A stretch of DNA of 64,000 nt from Populus alba (GCF_005239225.2 NC_133292.1:13088988-13152987); one strand, 5' to 3'; counted from the first letter of the stretch, positions 1 through 13,292 are shown. The notes: generated from the sequence alone by a model not told the origin. Translations and numbers: made by a program.

Positions 1-2390
1 GTACATGGGATTCTGAAACTTCTGCTGTTGCTGTCCAGTGTTTGGTTGACCTATTTGTCAGCTTTTTCAATGTGATTAGGTCTCAACTACAAAGCATAGT
101 ATCTATATTGATGGGATTTGTTAGGAGTCCTGTTAAGGGTCCTGCTAGCACTGGGGTTGCTGCGCTGTTGCGTTTAGCAGGTGAACTGGGCAGCAGGATT
201 TCAGAAGATGAATGGAGAGAGATTTTTCTAGCGCTGAAAGAGGCTGCTGCATCATTGTTACCAGGTTTCATGAAGGTCTTAAGAACCATGGATGACATTG
301 AGATGCCTGAAAGCCCTAACCTTTATGCGGATGTGGATGCGTCTTCTGATTATGGCTTCACTAATGATGATCTTCCGGATGACAATCTGCAAACTGCAGC
401 ATATGTGATCTCAAGAGTGAAGAGTCATATTGCTGTGCAGCTACTTATTGTGCAGGTTCCCTCGCTCACTCTCTCGCTCCCTTACACACACAGACAAAAA
501 ACTTGCTTGTGTACAAATTATGCTTTTGCATTCTACATTTGATGTCCATGCATCCATGTACACATTGCAAAAAATATATATCTCGCGTCAAAAGGTTAAA
601 AATACATGATGCATATTTGTGTGTGTGTGTGGAAAGAGAGACGTAGTTACCCAATTTTCTGAAAGATGCCAATGATCAGCATGCAACTTTAATCCTCATG
701 AATTTTACTGGCTCTAGTAGAAATTTCCCTTTTGTTTACTTTTTTTTCTCTTTTTTCTGTTAATGTTATTATTTTAGATGTTTTGGTATAAACTGCATGC
801 TTTGTTCGTCCAGGGCTATAACCAGGGATGTTCACTGTCCAGTTTTGGCCCAAAAAACCAACTGAACCGGTAGTTGTTATTTTTGAAAAATTAAACCCCA
901 TAGTCCCATACTGAATTGAAAACCGGTTCAAACCAAACCAAGTTGACTCACCCCTCTTGGACTTCCGTTCATCTTCTCTTCTCCCATTGGTCAAGCCTTT
1001 AATTAACCCTGGACCTCTCAGCGATCTGTATCTCGTTCCATCGTAAGTGACGGGCTCTTTTATCATTTGGTATAACAAAGCGAGAAGGGCTTTAGCCTAG
1101 CTTCTATCAGAAGCTTGTTGCTTCAACCTGGCTTGTCAGTGCCCAGCAGAGAGCAGAATGAAAGGCCTTTGGATGGGAGATTTGAAGCCAGGGTTCATCT
1201 TGCAAGTGTTAAGCATACATGAAATAATTAGGTAAATCACAGGGGAGAGAGAGAGAGGGTAGGGGGTGGCGGCTGAAACAAAAATTAAAAGGAAAAGAGT
1301 GTCTTAGGGTTCAGTTAAGGTTCTATTTATACCCCTTTTAATTTTAGTTGGGTCAAATTCGGTTGAACCCGTTCAATTGGTTTCAGCTTTGTGAGACCGA
1401 GTGATTTTTTCTATTTTTAAATTGGTTTGGTTTTTTAGGTTATTTTCTTCCGGTTTTCTCGGTCGATTTTTTTAAACACCCCAGCTATAACTGTTAATAT
1501 ATCTTGTAGAAGTACCGAAAGGTCGGAATTTTACGAGTTCCTAACAAGATTCCCTATTGTATCCTGTCTTCTTTCTAAAACTCAGTGTTGTCCGACATTT
1601 ATTATTATTTTTGCTTTGGTGGCATTTTACTTGCCATTATTTTGCGAACAGCCATTCGCAGTCACTGCCACTTAGATTTCACCAACAGTGTGGTGGACTG
1701 GTAGCCTGACCCGTGGACTGTTTGTCATGCACAAAGATCACAATAGACTATCGGTGATATTGATTTTTTTAAAATTTTTTATCATATCAGGTTGTAAGTG
1801 ATTTATACAAAGCGAACCGGCAGTTCTTGTCAGCAGCCAATGTCAGAATCCTTGTTGATATATTTACCTCAATAGCATCACATGCCCACCAACTGAATTC
1901 CGAGACAAACCTGCTGAGGAAAATGCAGAGAGGATGCTCTATAGCGGGGATCTCTGATCCTCCAATGGTGCATTTTGAGAATGAGTCCTACGAGAATTAC
2001 CTTGACTTGCTCCAAGATTTGCTCAAGGATAATCCATCCATGTCCGAGGCGTTGAGCATAGAAGAGCAACTCGCAGCGGTGTGTGAAGAGATATTGCAGA
2101 TTTATCTGAACTGTACTGCCGGGTCGGAGGCTGTGCAGCGAAACAAGACGGTGATGCACTGGAATCTTCCTTCAGGTTCGGCCAAGAAGGAAGAGGTGGC
2201 AGCAAGGACGAGTTTGCTTTTGACAGCTTTGCGGGTGCTGAATGATTTAGAAAGGGATTCCTTTAGGGGCCATGCCCGACGATTTTTTCCTTTGTTGGTA
2301 GATCTTGTACGTTGTGAGCATAACTCAGGAGAAGTTCAGCGTCTTCTAAGCAATATTTTCCTATCATGTATAGGCCCCATTATAATGTGA
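1..2390 (+). CDS. BIG5: BIG5/MIN7-type ARF guanine-nucleotide exchange factor, C-terminal end only
   Basis: Two exons are visible: 3-455 (frame open to the window edge, so the 5' part lies outside) and 1791-2390 with a TGA stop. The intron is GT-AG, phase 0, and joins ..LLIVQ to VVSDLYKANRQFL.. The protein is the HEAT-like C-terminal region of a large brefeldin-A-inhibited ARF-GEF; blocks such as DIFTSIASHAH and DPPMVHFENE and the ending SNIFLSCIGPIIM resemble plant BIG5 (also called MIN7/BEN1). Known role: nucleotide exchange on ARF GTPases at the trans-Golgi/early endosome, in PIN recycling and immunity. The Sec7 catalytic domain is not in the window. Assignment rests on remembered family sequence; another BIG paralogue is possible but less likely. 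About 350 residues are visible. Confidence 0.85.
823..1483. mobile_element. hAT-like MITE in the BIG5 intron
   Basis: A ~661-bp insert is bounded by an exact 8-bp direct repeat GCTATAAC (815-822 and 1484-1491), the target-site length of hAT transposons. The ends are imperfect inverted repeats: the left begins CAGGGATGTT and the right, reverse-complemented, begins TGGGGTGTTT. Related CCGG/AACCGGTT-rich subterminal motifs follow on both sides. No transposase is encoded; a short minus-strand open frame inside has no recognisable domain. It lies wholly within the intron, so it should not alter the protein. Confidence 0.65.
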
Positions 2391-4900
2391 TGGCGAATCA
2401 TTATGCTAATGTGTGCCGTCATCGTCATCAAATCACAGTTTTGATCTCTCTAACGAATCTATAATGATATTCCTTTTTTAAAAAGAATTTCTGTTCTGGT
2501 TTTAGTGGATAAATATTAAATTATTATTTTTTTTTTTTTGGTGTTGCATGGAGGATTTGATGAGCTGTTGTGTTTTTCTTAAGAAATTATTTTAAAAATA
2601 ACTGAAGGACAGAAAAGGGCATTGTCGGCACGATCGGCTAAACAAGTTGCTCATAAGATCTCGTTCCTCTATTTTGCCACCACCACCATCCTTACTGTGC
2701 ACTCCTCTTGGGTGCTTGAATGCTCTGGTGTCCCTGAATACAACAAGCGCAAGACAAATTCAGCAAGCGGATTAAATTATTATTTCCCAGAATCGACGGC
2801 CGAGCTCCAAAGTAAATTACGTAGAATTAGGGAATGATGTCCGATTTAATACAAAGAAATGGTCGCATGCTACGTTTATGATATTCGGACACCATCAACA
2901 TGTGATTTTGTAATGCTAGAAAATGTGATCGCTGTGGGCCCTGCAATCTAGCTATTCAATGATCTGTTTGGGATTGCAATCTTGATCGAGATTCATTTAA
3001 TGTATTCTTTCATGTTGTGCTGATGTAAGAAGTGACTAATAAATAAATAAATATTATTTTAATATATTTTGAAACAAGATAAATAAAGAAAAAGACCTTA
3101 GAAGAAAATAGGGAACGCATTATTCCGAAACACGTGATGTCGAGGCGGGGAAGGTCAATTCAGTGAACGAGTAAATGGTTGATTGGTTGCTTGCTTGAGT
3201 TGAGGGAATGGGAATGGCTTTCGGTATTCAAACAAATTGACTAGAAAAGCAGGGGTCATTAATCGATGGTCATTGGCCTCCATGTATATATTTAAGTCCT
3301 TGTTGACCTACGTTCCTTCTTGTTATATAGCACTAGCTACAAGAAGAGAACGACGCTTGTAGACGTGGTGATATATACCTGGACATTTTAACGGTGGATC
3401 TACCATGCATGCAGCTAGGTAGGTCAGATTCAAACACGGAGTTCTACCATCTTCATACACAGACCGGAGCTGCAGATTAAAAAACCCGTCTATTCCACCA
3501 GCTGTGCCGCCCCGCTCTCTTCTAATTAACAGTATCAAATAAATAGGTTAGGTCCTGCTTTTACTTTTATTTATTCATGGTTTTGACACGTTTTGTTCCT
3601 GGCCGCATGTCAAACTGATATTATTTAATTTATCGATGCAGTATATATGGATGTAGCGACTATCAAACAAATCAATATGTATTGGCCGCCATTAGTTAAC
3701 TAACACGATTCGTAGTTATCTCATCGCCACTGAAATGCCGGTCTTCATCCTCCACTGCAATACTATACGCTTTTGTCCACCCTTTTTTTTATGAACAACG
3801 GAACAATCCCTCCATCTTATCATTTGGATTTATTTATTCTTTCTAAAAACAGATCGTATATTTCCGGCATCCAAGACCATGAAAAACAAATACGTACCGA
3901 CTCCATGGGAAGCGCTGCGTGCAATGCTTGCATCAACCACCTCCCATGTCGAAGTCTCACGGCAAGAAAACAGATGACGAGAAGAAACAGTACAATCAAT
4001 TAACATGGCGCCTCCCATATGCTTAATTATTATAAGAGCACGCAGATCAAGCACCTAGCTAGGATGTGCATACGAGGAATTAAGATACTGGGGATGCCGG
4101 GATTGCATGCATTTTATGTTTTAATTCCTTCGACTTTACAAGAGAGAAGGGCATGCATGCATGATCTATATCATGGACTTTGTGGGAGGATTAAGGTCGT
4201 CGATCATGAGGAGCCAGCCAGTGATCATGGAAAGAAGGAGCAAGAGTGAAATCACAGTAGGAGAGATCATTTTCCATCAAGCACCACTGATTATCGTCAA
4301 CTGGAAATTAAGAGCTTAATCACTCACTAGTATGTAGTGGTCATGGTCGCATAATTGTAATGATATAATCAACTTGAATACATGGATCCAACCTCTCTAA
4401 TTAATTTGCGAAATACATGACATGGGGTTGTGCAATTTGTAGGGCGGTGCCAGACTTCATGTCAAAATCTCCAGGGTTTTATTCCTCATCGACTCTGAAA
4501 TCTGCGAGTCGTTCTGATCATTTGCCGTCTTGGGGTTAATATCATTTGATTGTTAAGAGCAAGCAATCCTGTTTTCCCTCTGTACCAGACTCTGTTAATT
4601 ACACCCCAGAGCGTATAGATCCACCCGATCGATGAAGAATTGAGCGCTCAATATGGCGTCCAGTAAAAGCTCAGACGAATTGACCCTCGCAACTGATCGT
4701 AACCTGGATAGAGCTCACGATCATAGCAGCAAAAGTTACATGCATGTGATGAGAAGAGATTTGACCATGTCTGTTTGTTTTTCACCATCTTAAAAGGCAC
4801 CTTTACCCTGTACTTGGGGATGGACCATTGAATAATTGAATTTGGTGATCTGAATTGGTATGTACTGGATGCCGTCACGGGCATGTGATATGTTTATGTG
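2391..4900. other. intergenic spacer, no recognised gene
   Basis: The first ~500 bp are probably BIG5 3' UTR and terminator. The rest shows only short open frames with no family resemblance, some TA/GCATGC-rich simple stretches, and no repeat that I can delimit. Confidence 0.5.
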
Positions 4901-4909
4901 TTTTTGTGG

Positions 4910-5990
4910 GTTTATAAAAAAAATTATAAAAAAACTATATCGAAAAAATTGTTGTAATTTATAATATTTTTTTTTAAAAAAACTACAAATCTCAATTTTT
5001 AACCAGTTTAATATTAAAAAATAAAATTAGTAAAGAAAATTTTGAAAAAAATCATAAAAAAAAACGAAAGAAAAAAAAACCATACAGGAAAATACTGTAG
5101 CAATTTATAGTGTTTCATGAGAAAATCTACAGTTGTAATTCTTAATTAACTCAATACTAAAAATAATAAAATTGATAGATAATTTTTAAAAAAAAATTTT
5201 AACAAAAAGAAATCATGTGGGGGAACACTATAACAATCCACAGTGTTTTTTTTTTAAAAAAAAACTACGAAACTAAATTCTCATCCAGCTCAATATAAAA
5301 AAAATAAAATCGATAAAGACAATTCTGAAAAAAAAAAATCATAAAAAAACCATGTGGGGAAACACTATAGCAATCTACAGTGTTTTACAGAAAAAAAACT
5401 ACAAAGCTAAATTCTCAACCAACTGCATATTAAAAAAATAAAATCAACAAAAACAATTCTGGAAAAAAAAAAAACAAAAATGAAAAGAAAAGGGAAACGA
5501 AAACATATGGGGAAAATTAAAGTTAGATTCTCAACCAGCTCAATATTAATAATTTGACAAAGATAATTTTAAAAAAACATGTGGAGAAATATTATAGCAA
5601 AACAAAAACCATGTGGGGAAACATTGTAACAATCCATAGTGTGTTAAAAAAAAACTACGAAGCAAAATTCTCGACCAACTCAATATGAAAAAAAAAATCG
5701 ACAAATACGATTTTGAAAAAAAAAATTCATTAAAAAAAACCTTGTAGGAAAACATTGTAGTAATTTAGAATGTTTTTTTTTAAAAAAAAACTACAAAACT
5801 AAATTTTCAATCAGTTCAATATTAAAAACAAATTGACAAAGATAATTAAAAAAAAGAGACAATTTTGGTGAAAAAGGAAAGAAAAACATGTAAAAAAAAA
5901 AACAAAATATAAAAAAATTGACAAAAATAATTAAAAAAAAAAGAGACAATTTTGGTGAAAAAAGAAGAAAAACATGTAAAAAAAAAAGAG
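4910..5990. repeat. degenerate AT-rich minisatellite, unit about 130 bp
   Basis: A unit with the core ATGTGGGGAAACACTATAGC, then CAGTGTTTT, AAAACTACAAAGCTAAATTC, TCAACCA(A/G)CTCAATAT and AATAAAATCGA recurs at about 5080, 5215, 5350, 5505, 5580, 5610 and 5740. Copies differ by substitutions and poly-A length, and some are truncated. The reverse complement of the same unit occurs at 10140-11060, on the far side of the HMGR gene. Confidence 0.75.
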
Positions 5991-7200
5991 AGAGAAGCTA
6001 CACATGTTTTAGAATATTACTTCATGTAATCTATAATCATCTCCTAATCTTTCTATTTTTACCCATTTCGTGAATAATGAATTTTATTGTTGAAACTAGA
6101 TTTTAAATTAGCCGGTGTTAATTAAAAAATAATATTACTTAATGTTAAATTAACTAGTTAATTTTGTTAATTCAAAAATAATATAAATAACTGATAAAAA
6201 TACAAGTTAATTTTAAAAATAATATTAAATTATTATTGTTTTTTAATCACCAAGATAATAATATATCAAATCAATCAAGACTTTACGGCTTCACCAACCA
6301 AATCCAAGACCTGATACACAGATGGCATTCATAATAATATCTACCAAGTCTCGTGGCATTAAATTAATGGTTGTTTTCCGTTGAGCTTTCTCCTTCTACT
6401 TGCCTCACGAATAAGAAGGCCATAATTAATAGAGTCTGAATGCGTTTGGGATGAGCACCACGCCATCACGAGCAACAGAAGAACACGCTCACCCTTTCCT
6501 AGCATAGTCTACAGAAAAGAGGGGTCGCTAACAAGCACTCATTCGGAGGGGAACAGTGCGTTTTAATGATTACTCAATGTTTTTTTCCCATGGGCAATTA
6601 CCAATCCTTCGCGAGAATGCTTAAATCCCCATCGGTCCCTGTTTTGTTGGATAAAATGCAAGCTGTAATATATCAGGACGGACGTCTCAAGCAACAGCCA
6701 GCAGAAAATTAAACTGGCTAGGGCTGCTTGCTTTGATATCTAAATCAATCCCGGTGCGTGGACACGCGTGGTTAGACCCGGCTCTTATCTGTTTCGCGTA
6801 ATGAATGAATATACATATATAGATTCCAGGAAGAAAACAAAATTCTCCTCTATCCATCCATGGTTAAAACAAACACGAGCGTTGAAGAATATCGTGGAGT
6901 GCCCCTCCGATATTTAAGAAGAATAGAGACAGGAGGGGAGAGGTTTGGTCCAAGAGAGTGGTGAGGCAACGGCAGGCTACAAACGGTACTGTCCCATAAA
7001 ATCAAGAAGCAGCTGCGAAAGGTACAAGAAATGAACAGGCACCCAACTTCGCCAGCTTTGACTCATGCAATGGAATATTGGGACCTTGTCCTCCTTCGCC
7101 ACATGCAAATTCCCTTCTTCATACTTTTCTGCATGTTGCCTTTTTTTATATCAGCGTGATGCGTTAGGATAGATATTAATCCAAAAGTCACCACCAGTAG
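5991..7200. other. HMGR upstream region
   Basis: AT-rich to about 6260, then less biased sequence that presumably holds the HMGR promoter. I see no ORF or repeat here that I can support. Confidence 0.4.
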
Positions 7201-7203
7201 TTG

Positions 7204-7212
7204 TATATATAT
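7204..7212 (+). promoter_or_regulatory. probable TATA box of HMGR
   Basis: TATATATAT lies 132 bp upstream of the HMGR start codon, followed by a C-rich leader. The position fits a short 5' UTR. No transcript start is available. Confidence 0.5.
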
Positions 7213-7343
7213 GCCCGCTTCTACTCCATTGCTTCACCATCCATCCAGACCCAACACACAACGCTAACAAACTCCCTCTATTCTCTGCCTTTCTCATTTC
7301 TCGATCCGCCGCCCGGTTCCCATTCACCGCCGCCGCCGCCATA

Positions 7344-9356
7344 ATGGAGGGGACTCGTCGGCGATCGACCACCACCACCAAACCCTCTCGTAAATTCACT
7401 GATCACGACGAAAGTAGTGCAACGACTGGCCCAAAAGCATCCGATGCCTTACCCCTTCCTTTATATATAACCAACGCTCTCTTCTTCACCGTTTTCTTCT
7501 CCGTTGTTTATTTCTTGCTTACTCGTTGGCGTGAGAAGATTCGCAATTCTACTCCTCTTCATCTTGTCACCCTCTCCGACATCGTTGCTATTTTTGCCTT
7601 TGTCGCTTCTTTCATTTATATGCTTGGTTTCTTCGGCATCGACTTCGTTCAGTCCCTTATCCTCCGTCCTTCTCCTGATGTCTGGGCTGCCGAAGACGAA
7701 GACGAAGAAGATCTTCTCGAAGAAGATGCCCGCAAAGTTCCCTGCGGACAGGCTCTTGATTGCACTGCACCAACTCAAAAACTCGCCGTGGTTCCTTCTC
7801 CTCCCCTCAAGCCTAAGGTGGTCGATGAAATCCCATTTCCTACCACTTTATGTGAAGAAGATGAGGAGATTATCAACTCTGTGGTGGCTGGAAAAACCCC
7901 GTCATATTCACTCGAGTCTAAATTGGGTGATTGCAAGCGTGCTGCGGCAATAAGGCGCGAGGCTTTGCAGAGGATTACTTGCAAGTCTTTATCTGGATTG
8001 CCCTTGGAGGGTTTTGATTACGAGTCTATTTTGGGGCAGTGCTGTGAGATGCCAGTAGGGTATGTGCAGATCCCTGTAGGAATTGCTGGGCCTTTGTTGC
8101 TTGATGACAAGGAGTACTCCGTTCCAATGGCCACAACTGAAGGCTGCTTGGTGGCTAGTACGAATAGGGGTTGTAAAGCGATTCATTTATCTGGTGGTGC
8201 TACAAGTGTGTTGTTGAGAGATGCCATGACTAGAGCACCTGTTGTGAGGTTTGGAACTGCTAAAAGAGCTGCCCAATTGAAGTTCTACTTGGAGGATCCT
8301 GCCAATTTTGAGACTGTGTCCACGGCTTTTAACAAATCTAGCAGATTTGGTAGACTTCAGAACATTAAGTGTGCTCTTGCCGGCAAGAATCTCTACATGA
8401 GATTCTCCTGCAGCACTGGTGATGCTATGGGCATGAACATGGTTTCTAAAGGTGTTCAGAATGTTTTGGACTTTCTCCAGAATGATTTCCCTGATATGGA
8501 CGTGCTTGGCATCTCTGGTAAGCCAGCTTCTTTGCTTGATTCTATGATCATGTTTTGTGTTAAGTTGTTATTTGTATTGAAACTGATGTCTATATATATA
8601 TATATACACACACATATGATGCTCTTTATCAGGAAACTACTGTTCTGATAAGAAGCCTTCCGCTGTCAACTGGATTGAAGGAAGAGGCAAGTCAGTAGTG
8701 TGCGAGGCAATCATCAAGGGTGATGTAGTGAGGAAGGTGTTGAAGACTAACGTGGGGGCCTTGGTAGAGCTTAATATGCTCAAGAACCTTACTGGTTCTG
8801 CCATGGCTGGAGCTCTCGGCGGCTTCAACGCTCAAGCTAGTAACATTGTCTCTGCTATTTATATTGCCACTGGCCAAGATCCTGCTCAGAACGTAGAGAG
8901 TTCTCACTGCATTACCATGATGGAACCTCTTAATGGCGGAGAGGATCTTCATGTCTCAGTGACTATGCCTTCCATTGAGGTAATTCACATTGATAATTCC
9001 TATCTTACTCGCTTGTGCTCTCTAAATCAGACATGCATGGCACTTGAAATTGTTAGATGGTTGTAGGATGTTGTGGTTGGTATCTAATTTGCTTATATGA
9101 CGTATCATTTCAGGTTGGTACAGTTGGAGGAGGTACCCAGCTCGCATCCCAGTCAGCATGCTTGAACCTGCTCGGGGTGAAGGGTGCTAGCAAAGAGACC
9201 CCGGGAGCAAACGCAAGGCTTCTGGCCTCCATTGTAGCTGGTTCCGTTCTCGCTGCAGAGCTCTCCCTCATGTCCGCTATTTCAGCTGGACACCTTGTCA
9301 GTAGCCACATGAAGTTTAACCGGTCAAAGAAAGATGTTTCCAAGGTTTCTTCGTAA
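7344..9356 (+). CDS. HMGR: 3-hydroxy-3-methylglutaryl-CoA reductase
   Basis: Reduces HMG-CoA to mevalonate with NADPH, the committed step of the cytosolic mevalonate pathway; the enzyme is ER-anchored. Exons are 7344-8517, 8633-8979 and 9114-9356, with GT-AG introns, giving 587 aa (plant enzymes are about 570-600). The N-terminus has an Arg-rich start, two membrane segments (~38-60 and ~78-108) and an acidic linker. The catalytic part shows [16 protein letters not shown] (E266), GDAMGMNM (D360), CSDKK (K398/K399) and [11 protein letters not shown] (H567). Ser578 in MKFNRS sits where SnRK1-type kinases inhibit plant HMGR. The start follows a GCC-rich leader and a TATA box. Two introns are seen. 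No damage to the frame. The symbol is family level; which paralogue it is cannot be told. Confidence 0.97.
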
Positions 9357-9830
9357 AATGTACATTTGAGGGCTCGATAGAAGCAAGAATGCCCTGGGAC
9401 GGTGCGGGGATCCATATATAAGACGATCGAGTCATACGGTGAACTGTCGATGAGGCACTTCAGAAGACGGAGAGAAAGAGAGAGGATAGGAAAGGAAACA
9501 GAATAAATGGATATCAGCATAGAAAATGTTAATAATGTGTATTAGTACTCTCTTTCCTTCTTTCTTTCTGTTTTTTTTTTTTTTAAAAGAAATATATTCT
9601 GCAATTTGTGTAAAATTAATTATCCAAACATTTACAGCTATTTTCTTGTCCATGAAAGATTCTACAGCCCGTTAAATACTTGAATATCATCTCCTGTTTC
9701 TCTTCTTGTCCATACACTATTTATTCTTTGTGATTTCATGATATCCACATCACAGAATACTTGAAAACAACCTTCTTTTAGGTTTGCATCTGCCACCCGC
9801 AACCAAGTGATAAAAACTTTTCTTCTTTGT
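9357..9830 (+). other. HMGR 3' flank
   Basis: Probable 3' UTR just after the stop, then poly-T/AT-rich DNA. No further gene is visible. Confidence 0.4.
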
Positions 9831-12120
9831 CTTTAGATTTTTTTTCTTGACTTTTTTATAAAATTTTATTAATTTTTAATATTATTAGTTAATTTAAGTT
9901 TATGATATGTTATTTTTTAAATTTTATCCTTACTTTTTTATTTTTTTTGTTTGAGTTATTTTTCATTTTAATTTAACCTTCTAATAAAAAAAAATCAGTT
10001 CCCTTTAGTTTATTTTATTTTTATTTTTTATTTTAGATCCTTTTATCTCATTAATTTTTCTTTTTATTGTATTCTTTAGTGTTTATTGACTCTGTCCAAA
10101 TTTTTTATCCAATTTCAATGATGACTTATATATGAAAGAAAAACTAAAACATGGAGGGAAAACACTATATTTTTTCTTATAAAATATTATGTGTTGCTAC
10201 AATATTTCCCCACATTGTTTTTTTTTTTCTTGAACCATTTTTTTCCTTTTCCTTTTCCTTTTTTATGATTTTTTAAAATTAAATTAATCTTATTTTTTTA
10301 ATATTGAGATGGTTGAGAATTTAACTTTGTAATTTTTTTTTTATTTTGTCATTCTATGAGGTTAGTGTGGTTTGCAAGTTTGTCAAGGTAACTCAGGTTG
10401 TCCGAATTTATAGATTTGGTAAGTTTTTTTTTTTAAAAAAAAAAAAAATTGAAGTTAGCTTTTTTATAGTCTTTTTTTTTGTTCATATTGTTAAAGAAAT
10501 AGTTTTAAAGAAAAATCATGTTATTAGACTTTATGAAGTAATAAAAATTAAAAGATGAGAGGAAAACTACTATTTACCTAATACCCATTGCACTATGAAT
10601 TACAATAGTAATTCACAGTTTTTTTTTTCTTTTGTTATGATTTTTTTTCAAATTTTATTTTTGTTGATTTTATCTTTTAAAATTGAAATAATTTAAAATT
10701 TAGTTTCGCAATTTGCTTCCTTTTATTTTGTCTTTATATAACGTTAGCATGGATTACGGGTTTGTTAAGGTAACCCAAGTTGTCCTGGTTTACGAGTTTG
10801 GTGGGTTGTTTTTTTTTTTTTTTTTTAATTTAACTTGACTTTTATTGTTTATTTTTTTCTAGTATAGTTAAAAATTAAAAGGTGTGAGAAAACTACTATG
10901 CACCTACATACATTGTACTGTGAATGACAATAGTAATCAACAATGTTTTACTTTCTTTCTTTTTATATTTTTCTTTTTTCTTTTCCATATGATTTTTTTT
11001 TCAAATTGTTTTTTGTTGATTTCATCTCTTAATATTAGGATCATAGAGATTTTGACCTCACAACTTATTTTTTTTTATTTTCCCCTTTTATAAGGTTAGT
11101 ATAGTTTGTTAGGGTAACCCATGTTACCCTAGTTTATGAGTTTGGTGGGGGTGTTTGTTTATTTTAATTGGATTTGATTTTTTTATCATTTATTTCTTTC
11201 TTATAGTTAAAGAAAATAGTTTTTTTAAAAAAAAATTATAGTATTAGATTTTATAAAGTCTATGAATCTATTCACATGTTTTGTTGGTTGACTTGGTTTG
11301 TTGGTCTAGCAAGTTTAACATTTTTAAATTACATTTTTTTTGAAATCTTAAGATAATGGGTCAATTGAGAATTCAGTTTTCATAATTGGTTTTGTTTTAT
11401 TTTTTATAAGATTATTGTGATCTAAAAAAAAATCTCGGTTTTGGGTTGGTGTTTGATTTTGTAATCATTTATTTTTGTTATCATATAATTAAATAAAAAA
11501 TAATTTTTTTAAAAAATACAAATTATAATCCAATGAATTCCATAATCCATTAACAGATTAGGCGTACTAGCCTAACTTATCCAATTCACAAGTTTGACAA
11601 GTTTACCCATCGATAGATAAGTTTTTTTTTTAATTTATTATTTCTAATTTTATTATTTAATATTGGATTGTTGAGAAAGAGACTTCATTATTGATTTTTT
11701 GTTTGCTTTCTAGGTATAATTGTCTCAAATAAAATGTCTATATTTTAGGTTGGTATTTAATTTTGTGAGTATATGTTTTTATTATATAATTAAATAAAAA
11801 AATTTATTAAACCTAATAGAATCCATGACCCTGGTTGTGAGAGGGCCGAGGTCGATCAAATTTATCTTTATCTCAATATCTTAAAAAAATTATCATCTTG
11901 AAATTTTTTTAAAGCTAAGTTCTATCTTTATTGATTATTAAGTTTTTATTTAGACCTATGAAATGAATTAATTTAAATAAATTTAGCTCTTATATGATTT
12001 AATTAAAAATTTAAGTTAGATAAAAAAAATTAATTTAAGAAATTTTAAAATTAATCTAGATTAGATTTAATAAGAATATGAAAAATTCTCGATATTTTTT
12101 ATATGGTTTTTACATTTATA
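9830..12120. repeat. AT-rich repeat tract with inverted minisatellite and ~370-bp higher-order repeat
   Basis: 10140-10340 reads as the reverse complement of the minisatellite at 4910-5990 (TTTCCCCACAT, GTTGAGAATTTA, CTTTGTAATTTTT). A longer block is then repeated: GGTTAG(T/C)(G/A)TGG..GTTTGT(C/T)AAGGTAAC(T/C)CA and a following GAGTTTGGTGGGTTG recur near 10360, 10740 and 11095, so the period is about 360-380 bp. 11300-12110 has looser relatives. No coding content. Confidence 0.65.
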
Positions 12121-13231
12121 TATAATAATAGGATACAGTTGGTTTCCTATGACGTGACGTGTGGCAAGTGGAGGTGTATCCACCTGTTCTGTTCGGTTCC
12201 TGTTCTTGTTATGGGCTGAGGTCAGAGTCATTGATTGTAGTCAATTTATTACAACACCACAGTACAGTTTGGTAAGATTGTCAAGGGGGATGACCTGATG
12301 ATTACTTGAGTGTGACGATTTTCTCCACGAGGCTCGACGGCGCCGGACTGGAATTCCCGGCCTCTGCCTGAAACTTTGGACCAGAAATGCTAACACACAT
12401 TAAAGTAGGAAGAGAAAAGTAAATTTCAATTTAAAAGTTTAAATTAAGTAAGATTTTATATATAATTTATATTATTTTTTAATATATTCTTTTAAATAAA
12501 AACTTTTTAGATTTAAAATTTGAATATGTTTATATTATCTTATATTTAATTTTATTAAATAAATAGGGATGATGAGATTTAAACTTCTAATCATTAAATT
12601 ATCGAGATTTTGATATTATATCAAAAAAAATCATTTCAACCTAAAAATTTAAATTATTAAATAAAATTTTATAATATAATTTATATTATTATTTAGATAA
12701 GTAACAACCATTGAATAAGGAAAAGAATATACATGTGTGTGAGTGGAAAGAAAAGGAGTTGGAAAAGTGGGTACAGAAACAAAGAGAGCAAAGATAAGAT
12801 TAAGAGTGTTTGTCAATCTTGGCAGCTGGCTGTTAAGTTGACTTGATCAAAAAGCGAGGAATCATTTGACTGGGACCGCTCGCCATTCTGTGCCCCTTCT
12901 CGCTCTCGGTTAAAAAAAGAATAAATTAATCAAGGAGGGCCTCCAAGTCGCTTGTTTGAATCTATGTTTGAGCGGAATAACATTGGGCCTTGTCTGCATT
13001 TGTGAGGCCTTTCATGATGGGCTTTAATGTCTCAATCATGCTCCGTTTCGTGGGCCTCAGCTTGTATGTGTCTCCCCGAAGAAGAACGCAAACGAACGAT
13101 GCACTAAGTAGTAACCAATTAATCAAGGAGCTCTAATTAAAAGGTAATTACTTTAGATTCTGGGATATCTGGGTATAGAAAGTGGGAACCCATCATCTTT
13201 GATTTGATCTGATGGTGCAAGGCATCATCTC
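12120..13231. other. intergenic spacer
   Basis: Mixed AT-rich DNA with two related stretches around 12420-12480 and 12590-12690 (AATTTAAATTA..AAGATTTTATATATAATTTATATTATT). No gene recognised. Confidence 0.35.
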
Positions 13232-13262
<31 letters not shown>

Positions 13263-13292
13263 GTTGTTGTTGTTGCCGCCGCCGCCGCTGCT
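13232..13292 (+). repeat. compound microsatellite (ATT)n(GTT)n(GCC)n(GCT)n
   Basis: About ten ATT units run directly into GTT units, then GCC and GCT units. A minus-strand open frame across it is low-complexity and not a gene. Confidence 0.9.

Noticed and set aside
689..1078. 129-codon minus-strand frame in the BIG5 intron
   Set aside because: It runs into the MITE and has no conserved domain.
7504..7953. 149-codon frame overlapping HMGR exon 1
   Set aside because: It is an alternative frame of a clearly coding HMGR exon.
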